Origin: Streptococcus sp. 2342
GTDB lineage: Bacteria; Bacillota; Bacilli; Lactobacillales; Streptococcaceae
Assembly (NCBI RefSeq): GCF_013276795.1
Contig: NZ_VMLR01000012.1
Coordinates: 1-38,188, forward strand
Direction of reading: 5' to 3'
DNA length: 38,188 nucleotides
Shown: positions 8,004 through 17,250 of the stretch, piece after piece
Position numbering within the stretch: position 1 is the stretch's first letter
Layout of the letters: the number at the start of each line of letters is the position of its first letter
Position numbers and translations under genes: made by a program
Notes under the pieces: model-generated
Database searches by the model: none
What the model was told of the DNA's origin: nothing
What the model saw: the letters and a program-made list of their open reading frames with translations, nothing else

Positions 8004-8013
8004 GGAGAAATAG

Positions 8014-8376
8014 ATGTCAATTATTACAATCATTTTAGCAACAATCGTTGCTTTGGAGCATTTTTACATTTTTTATTTGGAAAGTATTGCAACGCAATCA
8101 GATGCGACTAGTCGTGTCTTTAACATGGACAAGGAAGAACTGGCTCGTCCGTCAGTAACTTCATTGTTTAAAAATCAAGGGATTTATAATGCTTTGCTAG
8201 GAGTCTTTCTCTTGTATGGAATTTATTTCTCACAGAATTTAGAAATTGTGACTATTTTTGTTTTATTTGTGATTGGAGCGGCGGCTTATGGCTCTCTCAC
8301 AGCAGATAAAAAAATTATTTTAAAGCAAGGCGGACCAGCTATTTTGGCCTTGATCAGTATTTTACTCTTTAAATAA
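8014..8376 (+). CDS. DUF1304 family membrane protein
   Basis: 120 residues with four hydrophobic segments (about 2-22, 50-70, 76-94 and 100-119). The EHFYIFYLES motif near the N-terminus and FxxQGIYNALLG in the middle are characteristic of DUF1304. Function is unknown. It is cotranscribed with the MarR gene, so it may be the regulated target. Confidence 0.85.
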   Translation: MSIITIILATIVALEHFYIFYLESIATQSDATSRVFNMDKEELARPSVTSLFKNQGIYNALLGVFLLYGIYFSQNLEIVTIFVLFVIGAAAYGSLTADKKIILKQGGPAILALISILLFK

Positions 8377-8432
8377 GTTCAAAGGTCAATCTTAGTCTCT
8401 CTAGTCCTTTTCACTCCAGAATAAGGGAAATA

Positions 8433-8441
8433 TGTTATACT
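8433..8441 (+). promoter_or_regulatory. Extended -10 promoter of pcp
   Basis: TGT-TATACT, 45 bases before the pcp start codon. Confidence 0.6.
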
Positions 8442-8486
8442 TGATTTAAGAAAAAGTCTCATTGAATTGGTTTTGAGGAGTTAGAA

Positions 8487-9131
8487 ATGAAAGTATTAGT
8501 GACAGGTTTTGAGCCCTTTGGAGGGGAAAAGGTCAATCCAGCTTTGGAGGCTATTAAAGGTTTACCAGCTGAAATCCATGGTGCTGAGGTTCGTTGGCTA
8601 GAAGTACCGACAGTCTTTCACAAATCGGCCCAAGTATTGGAAGAAGAGATGAACCGCTATCAACCGGACTTTGTCCTTTGTATCGGGCAAGCGGGTGGAA
8701 GATCTAGCTTGACACCTGAGCGAGTAGCTATTAATCAAGATGATGCACGGATTCCTGATAATGAGGGTAATCAACCGATTGACCTTCCCATTCGCCCAGA
8801 CGGTGCTCCGGCCTACTTTAGTAGTCTGCCGATTAAAGCGATGGTTCAAGCTATAAAAAAAGAGGGCTTGCCGGCCTCTGTTTCCAATACTGCAGGGACT
8901 TTTGTCTGCAATCATTTGATGTATCAGGCACTCTATTTGGTAGAAAATAAATTTCCACATGTTAAGGCAGGTTTTATGCATATTCCTTATATGATGGAAC
9001 AGGTGGTGAATCGACCGACCACTCCAGCTATGAGTTTAGTGGATATTAGGCGAGGGATAGAAGCAGCAATCGGCGCCATTATCGAACATGGAGATCAGGA
9101 TCTCAAGTTGGTAGGCGGAGAAATTCATTGA
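8487..9131 (+). CDS. pcp: Pyroglutamyl-peptidase I
   Basis: A 214-residue cytosolic cysteine peptidase (C15) removing N-terminal pyroglutamate from peptides. The [15 protein letters not shown] start is diagnostic. The catalytic triad is E78 (LTPERVAIN), C141 ([14 protein letters not shown]) and H165 (GFMHIPYM), each three residues earlier than in the Bacillus enzyme. Monocistronic, ending at a bidirectional terminator shared with the convergent DUF975 gene. Confidence 0.96.
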   Translation: MKVLVTGFEPFGGEKVNPALEAIKGLPAEIHGAEVRWLEVPTVFHKSAQVLEEEMNRYQPDFVLCIGQAGGRSSLTPERVAINQDDARIPDNEGNQPIDLPIRPDGAPAYFSSLPIKAMVQAIKKEGLPASVSNTAGTFVCNHLMYQALYLVENKFPHVKAGFMHIPYMMEQVVNRPTTPAMSLVDIRRGIEAAIGAIIEHGDQDLKLVGGEIH

Positions 9132-9133
9132 TA

Positions 9134-9167
9134 GAAAAAAGCTTGAGGGAAAACCTTCAAGCTTTTG
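9134..9167. terminator. Bidirectional terminator between pcp and the DUF975 gene
   Basis: A 13-bp stem starting AAAAGCTTGA and closing TCAAGCTTTT, with T-runs on both strands. The minus-strand gene's stop codon (9157-9159) lies inside the stem. Confidence 0.85.
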
Positions 9168-10014
9168 GACGTTTTCGAGCCAATACTGCTCGGTAAAAAA
9201 TTATTTTATTGATTTGAATGTAGGGTAGGAGTGAGAAACTAGCAATTCCAAAGGTAATCCAATTGAGGAAATACCAAGGAAGGAGTTGTAAGTCTAGGAC
9301 AAAGCGCTGAAATTTGTAACCTTTCATTAAGAAACGGCTGGTTTTAAGTATTTGCCCTGGTTTAGCTTGTCCTAAGTCTAGGGTGTCACAGAGGAGAAAT
9401 TCTACCTGTGAATAAGCATAGTATTGTGGAATATAGAGACTATTTCCGACAATCATCAAGAGGATACTTGCTAGAAAATAGAGACCAAAGGTCATGAGGA
9501 AACGCTCCGTTTCAACTGACGAGAGATCTAGATTGGGAAATTCAGGATGGATTGCAACGAATTTCTTTGCTAGAAAGCTACTGTAAAAAGGGAGGTAAAT
9601 CCCAAGCAAACTAGGAATGCTCCATAAGAAGAGATAGAAACGTTTGAGAAGTAGAGTCAAAAAGGTCTGTGAAAAGTGTACTTCGTTAAAGAGAGTAAGA
9701 CTATTTTTGACGGATAGTTCTGTATCTGGATTCTTGATGAGTTTTAGGGTTGTATAGACTGAACTGGTTAGAAGAATAGCTCCGATAAAGGAGACTAATA
9801 GCGGAAAAAGGTAGGCTTGGAATACATGGCCAAACACGCTTAAAAAGGGTTGTTCTAAAACACTCTCGTTAATGCGCTCTAAGGGATTGAGGAAGCCAGA
9901 CAAGATGACCAGCATGCTAGGTAAGAGATAGACGAGAAAGAGGCGGGGATTTTCAGCCTGAAATTGTCTGGCCTGCAGACGAATGGTTTTTAAATCAATT
10001 TTTGGGTATTTCAT
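9157..10014 (-). CDS. DUF975 family integral membrane protein
   Basis: 285 residues with about six hydrophobic segments. The start LKTIRLQARQFQAENPRLFLVYLLPSM and the C-terminal YAYSQVEFLLCDTL...ASRFLMKGYKF-like region fit DUF975. Role unknown. The start is taken as ATG at 10014 rather than further upstream, because the longer frame runs across the tgt promoter and the family begins here. A TGG-TATAAT hexamer ends six bases before this ATG, so the mRNA may be leaderless. The gene is divergent from tgt and convergent with pcp. Confidence 0.8.
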   Translation of the reverse strand: MKYPKIDLKTIRLQARQFQAENPRLFLVYLLPSMLVILSGFLNPLERINESVLEQPFLSVFGHVFQAYLFPLLVSFIGAILLTSSVYTTLKLIKNPDTELSVKNSLTLFNEVHFSQTFLTLLLKRFYLFLWSIPSLLGIYLPFYSSFLAKKFVAIHPEFPNLDLSSVETERFLMTFGLYFLASILLMIVGNSLYIPQYYAYSQVEFLLCDTLDLGQAKPGQILKTSRFLMKGYKFQRFVLDLQLLPWYFLNWITFGIASFSLLPYIQINKIIFYRAVLARKRPKA

Positions 10015-10020
10015 TCTCTC

Positions 10021-10029
10021 ATTATACCA
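10021..10029 (-). promoter_or_regulatory. Extended -10 directly upstream of the DUF975 start
   Basis: On the minus strand TGG-TATAAT is followed by GAGAGA and then the ATG, placing +1 at or next to the start codon. Confidence 0.55.
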
Positions 10030-10035
10030 TAGTTC

Positions 10036-10064
10036 GTGACAGTTCCGGCTTTTTTTGATAAAAT
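10036..10064 (+). promoter_or_regulatory. Promoter of tgt
   Basis: GTGACA and TAAAAT with a 17-bp spacer and an extended TGa before the -10. The -35 is only about 10 bases from the divergent -10 of the DUF975 gene. The short leader can form small hairpins (GCCC-TT-GGGC and CTGGGA...TCCCAG) before the GGAGG site. No preQ1 riboswitch was recognised. Confidence 0.65.
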
Positions 10065-10127
10065 CATACAGTATGCCCTTGGGCACAAAGTATGAACTGG
10101 GACTGTCTTTCCCAGCTTCGGAGGTAA

Positions 10128-11273
<1,146 letters not shown>

Positions 11274-11292
11274 AATGGAATTGATATAAGCT

Positions 11293-11322
11293 AAAAATCC
11301 TAAGTTTTCTCTTGGGATTTTT
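11293..11322 (+). terminator. Terminator of tgt
   Basis: A 12-bp stem, AAAAATCCTAAG/CTTGGGATTTTT, with a 6-nt loop and T-rich tail. Confidence 0.85.
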
Positions 11323-11347
11323 CTTCTTTTTTTGATAGAATAAAGTG

Positions 11348-11353
11348 TATAAT
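11348..11353 (+). promoter_or_regulatory. Probable -10 of the acyltransferase gene
   Basis: A TATAAT hexamer 20 bases before the start codon. No -35 is evident at 17 bp. Confidence 0.45.
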
Positions 11354-11373
11354 GAAAGGGAGAATAAACTCGT

Positions 11374-13191
11374 ATGCGCATTAAATGGTTTTCCTTGATT
11401 AGGATTACTGGTTTACTACTGGTACTCTTATATCACTTCTTTCAGACCATCTTTCCTGGAGGATTTTTCGGGGTGGATGTCTTTTTCACATTTTCAGGCT
11501 TTCTGATTACGGCTCTACTTATCGAAGAATTTTCTAAAAATCACGAGATTGACTTGATAGGATTTTTTAGGAGACGTTTTTATCGGATTGTGCCACCTGT
11601 GGTTTTGATGGTCTTGGTAACCATGCCCTTTACTTTTCTAGTTCGGCAAGATTATGTGGCTGGAATTGGGGGTCAGATTGCGGGTGTTTTAGGCTTTATG
11701 ACCAACTTCTATGAACTCCTAACAGGTGGGAGTTATGAATCTCAGTTTATTCCCCATTTGTTTGTTCATAATTGGAGTTTGGCAGTTGAGGTTCACTACT
11801 ATATTCTATGGGGATTGGCAGTTTGGTTCTTATCCAAACAGGCTAAATCCAATGGTCAGTTGAAGGGGATGGTTTTTCTCTTATCAGCTGCTGCCTTTTT
11901 AATTAGCTTCTTCTCCATGTTTATTGGTAGTTTTCTAGTGACCTCTTATTCCTCTGTTTATTTCTCCAGTTTAACTCATGTCTATCCATTCTTTTTGGGA
12001 AGTGTGTTAGCAACTATCGTAGGCGTTCGTCAGACGACTTCCCTAGTTAAGCAGTTGGATAAAATCTGGGATTTACGAAAGACCCTGTTGATTTTTGCAG
12101 GAGGTTTTGGCTTCTTACTCATTTTGACCTTCTTTGTCAAATTTACCTATCTCTTTGCTTATCTTATGGGCTTCTTGCTTGCCAGTCTTGCAGCCCTTGC
12201 TATGATTCTGGTGGCGCGTGTCTTACATGAAAAGACTCCTAACATGCAGGAGCCAAAGATTATCAGCTTTTTAGCAGATACTAGCTATGCAGTTTATCTC
12301 TTCCATTGGCCTTTTTATATCATTTTCTCACAGTTGACCTCAAATCTTTTTGCTGTGTTACTGACTTTGATTTGTTCTTATGGATTTGCCAGTCTTTCAT
12401 TTTATGTATTGGAACCTTGGATTGCAGGCAAGAACACACCTGTTTTACAAACTCTTCGTCCCCTGCCTTATATTCACGCAATTCTTGCAACAAGTACAGG
12501 AATCTTAGCCTTCATTGTCTTCTTAGTGACTTTGTTGGCACCACAAGTGGGAGCTTTTGAGACAGATTTGACTGTCAATGGTTTGAAGCAAGCTGCAACA
12601 AATATTAGCCAAACCAAGGTGATGACAGAACGGGCAGATGCAAATAGTTTGGGGATTGCTGATGGCACTATGTTAATTGGTGACTCGGTGGCTTTAAGGG
12701 CAAATACAGCCCTACAGACAGCCCTTCCTGGAGCACAGATTAACGCGCAGGTCAGCAGAACAACCAAGACCGCCAATGAAATCATGCTCAACAATAGCCA
12801 GAATAAATTTCTACCAAAGGTGGTGGTCATTGCGACTGGGGTAAATAATCCTGAAAATTACAAGGAAGATTGGGATAGTATCGTGAAAAATCTTCCTAAG
12901 GGACACCATATGATTTTGGTGACACCTTATGAAGGAGATAAAACAAAAGAGACCTATGCAATCGTTGAGAAGGCTGCTACCTACATGAGAGAATTGGCAG
13001 AGAAGACTCCTTATATCACCATTGCTGATTGGAATCAAGTTGCTAAGGAACATCCAGAAATCTGGGCAGGAACAGACCAAGTCCATTTCGGAAGTGACAC
13101 TAGTAAAATTGAAGCCGGAGCTAAATTGTATGCAGAGACCATTGCCACAGCCTTGCAAACAGCTCAAGACAAGCCGGTCAAATCAAAATAA
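11374..13191 (+). CDS. OatA-type O-acetyltransferase (acyltransferase-3 plus SGNH domain)
   Basis: 605 residues. An N-terminal acyltransferase-3 domain (about 1-395) has ten or more membrane segments and the conserved RITGLLLVLLYHFF, FFGVDVFFTFSGFL and HNWSLAVEVHYY (H132-Y143) motifs. An extracellular SGNH domain (about 425-595) carries S438 in LIGDSVA, the GVNN oxyanion segment and D568/H571 in DQVHF. Such proteins O-acetylate peptidoglycan muramic acid at the cell surface, which lowers lysozyme sensitivity. The length matches OatA/Adr proteins; another surface polymer as acceptor cannot be excluded. Transcribed alone between terminators. Confidence 0.88.
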   Translation: MRIKWFSLIRITGLLLVLLYHFFQTIFPGGFFGVDVFFTFSGFLITALLIEEFSKNHEIDLIGFFRRRFYRIVPPVVLMVLVTMPFTFLVRQDYVAGIGGQIAGVLGFMTNFYELLTGGSYESQFIPHLFVHNWSLAVEVHYYILWGLAVWFLSKQAKSNGQLKGMVFLLSAAAFLISFFSMFIGSFLVTSYSSVYFSSLTHVYPFFLGSVLATIVGVRQTTSLVKQLDKIWDLRKTLLIFAGGFGFLLILTFFVKFTYLFAYLMGFLLASLAALAMILVARVLHEKTPNMQEPKIISFLADTSYAVYLFHWPFYIIFSQLTSNLFAVLLTLICSYGFASLSFYVLEPWIAGKNTPVLQTLRPLPYIHAILATSTGILAFIVFLVTLLAPQVGAFETDLTVNGLKQAATNISQTKVMTERADANSLGIADGTMLIGDSVALRANTALQTALPGAQINAQVSRTTKTANEIMLNNSQNKFLPKVVVIATGVNNPENYKEDWDSIVKNLPKGHHMILVTPYEGDKTKETYAIVEKAATYMRELAEKTPYITIADWNQVAKEHPEIWAGTDQVHFGSDTSKIEAGAKLYAETIATALQTAQDKPVKSK

Positions 13192-13207
13192 CTTGTATTA
13201 AAAAGAG

Positions 13208-13233
13208 AAGAGTTGGAGAAATCCAGCTCTTTT
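13208..13233 (+). terminator. Terminator of the acyltransferase gene
   Basis: A 10-bp stem, AAGAGTTGGA/TCCAGCTCTT, with a GAAA tetraloop and T-tail. Confidence 0.85.
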
Positions 13234-13251
13234 AAAATATCTCTAGAAAAT

Positions 13252-13263
13252 AGGTCTATACCA
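13252..13263. promoter_or_regulatory. NagR-type operator upstream of nagA
   Basis: AGGTCTATACCA, a near match to the TGGTCTATACCA box used by GntR/NagR-type repressors that respond to amino-sugar phosphates. It abuts the -35 of nagA. Confidence 0.6.
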
Positions 13264-13292
13264 TTTACAAATGAATCAGAAAAGTTTATAAT
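13264..13292 (+). promoter_or_regulatory. Promoter of nagA
   Basis: TTTACA and TATAAT with a 17-bp spacer. Confidence 0.8.
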
Positions 13293-13342
13293 GTAATTGA
13301 CATAATAAATATCAAAAGTAATCTTTTAAGGAGGTCATTATT

Positions 13343-14494
13343 ATGCCTAATTACGTTAAAGCGGATCAGTTTTTCTATCCATTTGGCATTCGTCGTGGTG
13401 GGTACTTAGAACTTATTGATGGTAAATTTGGGAAACATGTGGATCAAATTCCTGAAGGAGCAGAGGTTCTTGACTATACTGGTTATAGCATTGCACCAGG
13501 TCTTGTGGATACTCATATTCATGGATATGCAGGTGTAGATGTGATGGACAACAACATTGAAGGTACATTGCACACTATGAGTGAAGGACTTCTTAGTACC
13601 GGTGTTACCAGTTTCTTGCCCACAACTTTAACAGCCACTTATGAGCAATTGCTTGCAGTCACTGAAAATCTTGGAAACCATTATAAAGAAGCAACAGGTG
13701 CTAAGATTCGTGGGATTTATTATGAAGGTCCATATTTCACAGAAACTTTTAAGGGGGCACAAAATCCAACTTATATGAGAGACCCGGGTGTTGAGGAGTT
13801 TCATTCTTGGCAGGATGCTGCAAAAGGGATGCTAAATAAAATCGCTATTGCACCAGAACGTGATGGGGTGGAAGATTTTGTACGTACTATTACAGGTGAG
13901 GGTGTGACAGTTGCACTTGGACACTCAGATGCGACATTTGAACAAGCTAAGAAGGCAGTTGATGCTGGAGCTAGTGTATGGGTACATGCCTATAATGGGA
14001 TGCGTGGTTTAACACACCGCGAACTCGGTATGGTAGGAGCTATGTATGAGCTCCCACATACTTACGCAGAATTGATTTGTGATGGTTATCACGTAGATCC
14101 AAAAGCTTGTGAGATTTTACTTAAGCAAAAGGGGACAGAAAACATCGCTCTTATTACGGACTGTATGACAGCTGGTGGGCTTGAAGACGGTGACTATATG
14201 TTGGGAGAATTCCCTGTTGTAGTAGCAAATGGAACTGCACGTCTCAAATCTACTGGTAATTTGGCAGGTTCTATCCTCAAACTTAAAGATGGTATGAGAA
14301 ATGTAGTCGAGTGGGGTATTGCAAATCCACACGAAGCGGTCATGATGGCTAGCCTTAACCCAGCAAAATCTGTTAATATTGACGATGTTTGTGGACAAAT
14401 CCGTGAAGGCTATGACGCTGACTTTATTGTATTAGATAAAGATTTGGAATTGGTAGCAACCTATCTAGATGGTGTGAAACGATATCAAGCATAA
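13343..14494 (+). CDS. nagA: N-acetylglucosamine-6-phosphate deacetylase
   Basis: A 383-residue metal-dependent amidohydrolase turning GlcNAc-6-phosphate into GlcN-6-phosphate and acetate. The metal motif is DTHIH (H58, H60); YYEGPYF holds the conserved glutamate; LGHSDA and HAYNGMRGLTHRE give the further metal and substrate histidines; ALITDCMTAGG holds the catalytic aspartate. AAGGAGG precedes the ATG. A NagR-like box next to the -35 suggests induction by amino sugars such as host-glycan GlcNAc. Monocistronic; nagB is not nearby. Confidence 0.96.
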   Translation: MPNYVKADQFFYPFGIRRGGYLELIDGKFGKHVDQIPEGAEVLDYTGYSIAPGLVDTHIHGYAGVDVMDNNIEGTLHTMSEGLLSTGVTSFLPTTLTATYEQLLAVTENLGNHYKEATGAKIRGIYYEGPYFTETFKGAQNPTYMRDPGVEEFHSWQDAAKGMLNKIAIAPERDGVEDFVRTITGEGVTVALGHSDATFEQAKKAVDAGASVWVHAYNGMRGLTHRELGMVGAMYELPHTYAELICDGYHVDPKACEILLKQKGTENIALITDCMTAGGLEDGDYMLGEFPVVVANGTARLKSTGNLAGSILKLKDGMRNVVEWGIANPHEAVMMASLNPAKSVNIDDVCGQIREGYDADFIVLDKDLELVATYLDGVKRYQA

Positions 14495-14502
14495 GAGAGA
14501 AG

Positions 14503-14533
14503 GCAGAAGTTAGAGACTAGCTTCTGCTTTTTT
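14503..14533 (+). terminator. Terminator of nagA
   Basis: An 11-bp stem, GCAGAAGTTAG/CTAGCTTCTGC, with an AGA loop and six T. Confidence 0.9.
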
Positions 14534-14544
14534 ATGTATGGTAC

Positions 14545-14556
14545 TTTACTGGTAAA
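14545..14556. promoter_or_regulatory. AdcR-like palindrome upstream of adh
   Basis: TTTACTGGTAAA, differing from the AdcR zinc-box pattern TTAACYRGTTAA at one base in each half. It is centred about 35 bases upstream of the -35 hexamer, a position that suits activation rather than repression. Confidence 0.45.
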
Positions 14557-14585
14557 TAAAAAAGTTAAAAAAATCACAAAATAAC

Positions 14586-14614
14586 TTGAACAAGTAAATG
14601 AAAAGGCTTACAAT
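14586..14614 (+). promoter_or_regulatory. Promoter of the zinc alcohol dehydrogenase gene
   Basis: TTGAAC and TACAAT with a 17-bp spacer, in a very AT-rich region. Confidence 0.7.
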
Positions 14615-14656
14615 TATATTATAAATAATACAAATAAAAAAACGGAGGAGTGCTTT

Positions 14657-15715
14657 ATGAAAGCCTATACTTATGTTAAACCTGGACTTGCTTCTTTTGT
14701 TGATGTTGACAAACCAGTGATTCGCAAGCCAACAGACGCTATTGTGCGTATCGTAAAAACCACTATTTGTGGAACAGACCTCCATATTATCAAAGGGGAT
14801 GTCCCTGCTTGCCAAAGTGGTACCATTCTTGGTCACGAAGGGATTGGGATTGTTGAAGAAGTTGGAGAAGGAGTTTCTAATTTCAAAAAAGGCGACAAAG
14901 TCTTGATTTCTTGTGTCTGTGCCTGTGGTAAATGCTACTACTGTAAAAAAGGAATTTATGCCCACTGTGAAGACGAAGGGGGCTGGATTTTCGGTCACTT
15001 AATTGATGGTATGCAGGCTGAATATCTACGTGTCCCTCATGCAGATAATACTCTTTACCATACTCCAGAAGATTTGTCAGATGAAGCCTTGGTTATGCTA
15101 TCAGACATTCTACCTACTGGATATGAAATTGGTGTCTTAAAAGGGAAAGTAGAACCTGGTTGCAGCGTAGCGATTATTGGTTCAGGACCTGTTGGATTGG
15201 CTGCTCTCTTGACAGCTCAATTCTACTCACCAGCTAAATTGATTATGGTAGACCTAGATGATAACCGCTTGGAAACTGCTGTATCATTTGGTGCGACTCA
15301 CAAGGTTAATTCTTCAGACCCTGAAAAAGCCATTAAGGAAATTTATGATTTGACAGATGGTCGTGGTGTGGATGTCGCTATCGAAGCTGTTGGTATTCCT
15401 GCAACATTTGATTTCTGTCAAAAGATTATCGGTGTAGACGGAACAGTTGCCAACTGTGGTGTACATGGTAAACCAGTCGAATTCGATTTGGATAAACTTT
15501 GGATTCGCAACATCAATGTAACAACTGGTTTGGTATCTACAAATACAACTCCACAATTGTTGAAAGCTCTTGAAAGTCATAAGATTGAACCAGAAAAATT
15601 GGTAACTCACTATTTCAAACTAAGTGAAATTGAAAAAGCCTATGAAGTCTTCAGTAAGGCAGCAGACCACCATGCAATTAAGGTCATCATCGAAAACGAT
15701 ATTTCTGAAGCCTAG
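14657..15715 (+). CDS. adh: Zinc-dependent alcohol dehydrogenase
   Basis: A 352-residue medium-chain dehydrogenase/reductase. Catalytic zinc ligands are C38 (TTICGTD) and H60-E61 (GHEGIG). The structural zinc lobe is C90, C93, C96 and C104. The nucleotide-binding loop is IIGSGPVGLAA (about 174-184), and the VDLDDNR end of the next strand suggests NAD(H). The substrate, a secondary or short-chain alcohol, is not determined. An AdcR-like box upstream fits zinc-dependent expression of a zinc enzyme. It has its own promoter and terminator. Confidence 0.92.
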   Translation: MKAYTYVKPGLASFVDVDKPVIRKPTDAIVRIVKTTICGTDLHIIKGDVPACQSGTILGHEGIGIVEEVGEGVSNFKKGDKVLISCVCACGKCYYCKKGIYAHCEDEGGWIFGHLIDGMQAEYLRVPHADNTLYHTPEDLSDEALVMLSDILPTGYEIGVLKGKVEPGCSVAIIGSGPVGLAALLTAQFYSPAKLIMVDLDDNRLETAVSFGATHKVNSSDPEKAIKEIYDLTDGRGVDVAIEAVGIPATFDFCQKIIGVDGTVANCGVHGKPVEFDLDKLWIRNINVTTGLVSTNTTPQLLKALESHKIEPEKLVTHYFKLSEIEKAYEVFSKAADHHAIKVIIENDISEA

Positions 15716-15749
15716 GTAGTAAAAAGATTTTGGAACATAAGCAAATAGA

Positions 15750-15782
15750 AATTCAGTCATCCATCAGATGGCTGGATTTTTT
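15750..15782 (+). terminator. Terminator of adh
   Basis: A 12-bp stem, AATTCAGTCATC/GATGGCTGGATT, with a CATCA loop and six T. Confidence 0.85.
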
Positions 15783-15866
15783 ATCAAAAAAATTAAGAAA
15801 TGAGCATATTTCTTTCCTTGTTTGGCGGAATTGGTTATAATATACGGTACAAAGGAATGAATGAAT

Positions 15867-16232
15867 ATGTATCGTGTTATAGAAATGTACGGAGATTTTG
15901 AACCTTGGTGGTTCTTAGAAGGTTGGGAAGAAGATATTGTAGCAAGTAGAAAATTTGACCAGTATTATGATGCTCTCAAATACTACAAAACTTGCTGGTT
16001 TAGATTGGAACAAGAATCCCCTCTTTATAAAAGTAGAAGTGACTTGATGACTATTTTTTGGGATCCAGAAGACCAACGTTGGTGTGATGAATGTGACGAG
16101 TATTTACAACAATACCATTCTTTGGCTCTTTTGCAGGATGAGCAGGTTATTCCAGATGAAAAATTACGTCCAGGCTATGAAAAACAAACAGGTAAGGAAA
16201 GGCACCGTTCTTGCCGTATGAAATTAAAATAG
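15867..16232 (+). CDS. DUF1033 family protein
   Basis: A small acidic cytosolic protein of 121 residues rich in Trp and Tyr, opening MYRVIEMYGDFEPWWFLEGW, the conserved DUF1033 N-terminus. Function unknown. Two in-frame starts exist: 15861 (4 bases after AAAGGA) and 15867 (10 bases after). I chose 15867 because the family begins there. Its promoter has TATAAT at 15836-15841. It is separated from comGA by a terminator, so it is a neighbour of the competence operon, not part of it. Confidence 0.82.
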   Translation: MYRVIEMYGDFEPWWFLEGWEEDIVASRKFDQYYDALKYYKTCWFRLEQESPLYKSRSDLMTIFWDPEDQRWCDECDEYLQQYHSLALLQDEQVIPDEKLRPGYEKQTGKERHRSCRMKLK

Positions 16233-16234
16233 AG

Positions 16235-16265
16235 AAAAAGTAACTTTTTGGGAGTTGCTTTTTTT
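16235..16265 (+). terminator. Terminator between the DUF1033 gene and comGA
   Basis: An 11-bp stem, AAAAAGTAACT/AGTTGCTTTTT, with a 7-nt loop and long T-run. It shields comGA from upstream transcription. Confidence 0.85.
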
Positions 16266-16280
16266 ATTTTTCCAAATCTT

Positions 16281-16288
16281 TGCGAATA
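16281..16288 (+). promoter_or_regulatory. cin-box (com-box) of the comG operon
   Basis: TGCGAATA, a variant of the TACGAATA element read by the competence sigma factor ComX, with a T-rich stretch upstream. It lies 20 bases before the comGA ATG, as in late competence genes. Confidence 0.85.
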
Positions 16289-16308
16289 GTATAGGTGAGG
16301 AGGTAAGT

Positions 16309-17250
16309 ATGGTTCAAGAAATTGCACAAGAAATCATTCGTTCAGCCCGGAAAAAAGGAGCGCAAGACATTTATTTTGTCCCCAAGTTAGACGCCTATGA
16401 GCTTCATATGAGGGTAGGAGACGAGCGCTGTAAAATCGGTTGTTATGATTTTGAAAAATTTGCGGCCGTCATCAGTCACTTTAAGTTTGTGGCGGGTATG
16501 AATGTTGGAGAAAAGAGACGTAGTCAACTTGGTTCCTGTGATTATGCCTATGACCAGAAGATGGCGTCTCTACGTCTATCTACTGTAGGCGATTATAGAG
16601 GGCATGAGAGTTTAGTTATTCGTTTGTTGCATGATGAGGAGCAGGATTTGCATTTTTGGTTTCAGGATATTGATGAATTGGGCAAGCAGTACAGGCAACG
16701 GGGACTTTATCTTTTTGCTGGCCCAGTCGGCAGTGGCAAGACAACCTTGATGCATGAATTGGCTAAATCTCTCTTTAAAGGACAGCAAGTTATGTCCATT
16801 GAAGATCCTGTCGAAATCAAGCAGGACAACATGCTCCAGTTACAGCTAAATGAAGCAATCGGACTGACCTATGAAAATCTGATTAAGCTTTCCCTACGGC
16901 ATCGTCCTGATCTCTTGATTATCGGAGAAATTCGTGACAGCGAAACGGCGCGTGCAGTGGTCAGAGCTAGTTTGACAGGGGCGACAGTCTTTTCAACCAT
17001 TCACGCCAAGAGTATTCGAGGTGTTTATGAGCGCCTGCTGGAGTTGGGTGTGAGTGAGGAGGAATTAGCAGTCGTTCTGCAGGGAGTCTGCTATCAGAGA
17101 TTAATCGGGGGAGGAGGAATCGTTGACTTTGCGAACAAAGGCTATCAAGAACACCAGCCAACTAGCTGGAATGAGCAGATTGACCAGCTTCTTGAAGATG
17201 GACATATCACAAGTCTTCAGGCTGAAACGGAAAAAATTAGCTACAGCTAA
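16309..17250 (+). CDS. comGA: Competence pilus assembly ATPase ComGA
   Basis: A 313-residue PilB/GspE-type ATPase that powers assembly of the transformation pilus. Walker A is GPVGSGKTT (138-146); SIEDPVEI (163-170) is the Asp box; DLLIIGEIRD (201-210) is Walker B; the histidines of FSTIHAKS follow. The start is ATG at 16309, with GGAGGT upstream. The same frame is open further upstream, but that part lies before the cin-box and would not be on the ComX transcript. First gene of the seven-gene operon; its end overlaps comGB by 53 bases. Confidence 0.95.
   Translation: MVQEIAQEIIRSARKKGAQDIYFVPKLDAYELHMRVGDERCKIGCYDFEKFAAVISHFKFVAGMNVGEKRRSQLGSCDYAYDQKMASLRLSTVGDYRGHESLVIRLLHDEEQDLHFWFQDIDELGKQYRQRGLYLFAGPVGSGKTTLMHELAKSLFKGQQVMSIEDPVEIKQDNMLQLQLNEAIGLTYENLIKLSLRHRPDLLIIGEIRDSETARAVVRASLTGATVFSTIHAKSIRGVYERLLELGVSEEELAVVLQGVCYQRLIGGGGIVDFANKGYQEHQPTSWNEQIDQLLEDGHITSLQAETEKISYS

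Noticed and set aside
8598..8981. A 127-codon minus-strand frame inside pcp
   Set aside because: Fully contained within a clear pcp gene with all catalytic residues; no promoter or ribosome site.
14546..14998. A 150-codon minus-strand frame over the adh promoter and 5' end
   Set aside because: It is the complement of the adh coding sequence and its promoter; composition and context show a shadow frame.
16255..16308. Upstream extension of comGA
   Set aside because: It overlaps the preceding terminator and the cin-box, so it would not be in the ComX-dependent transcript; the ATG at 16309 has GGAGGT.
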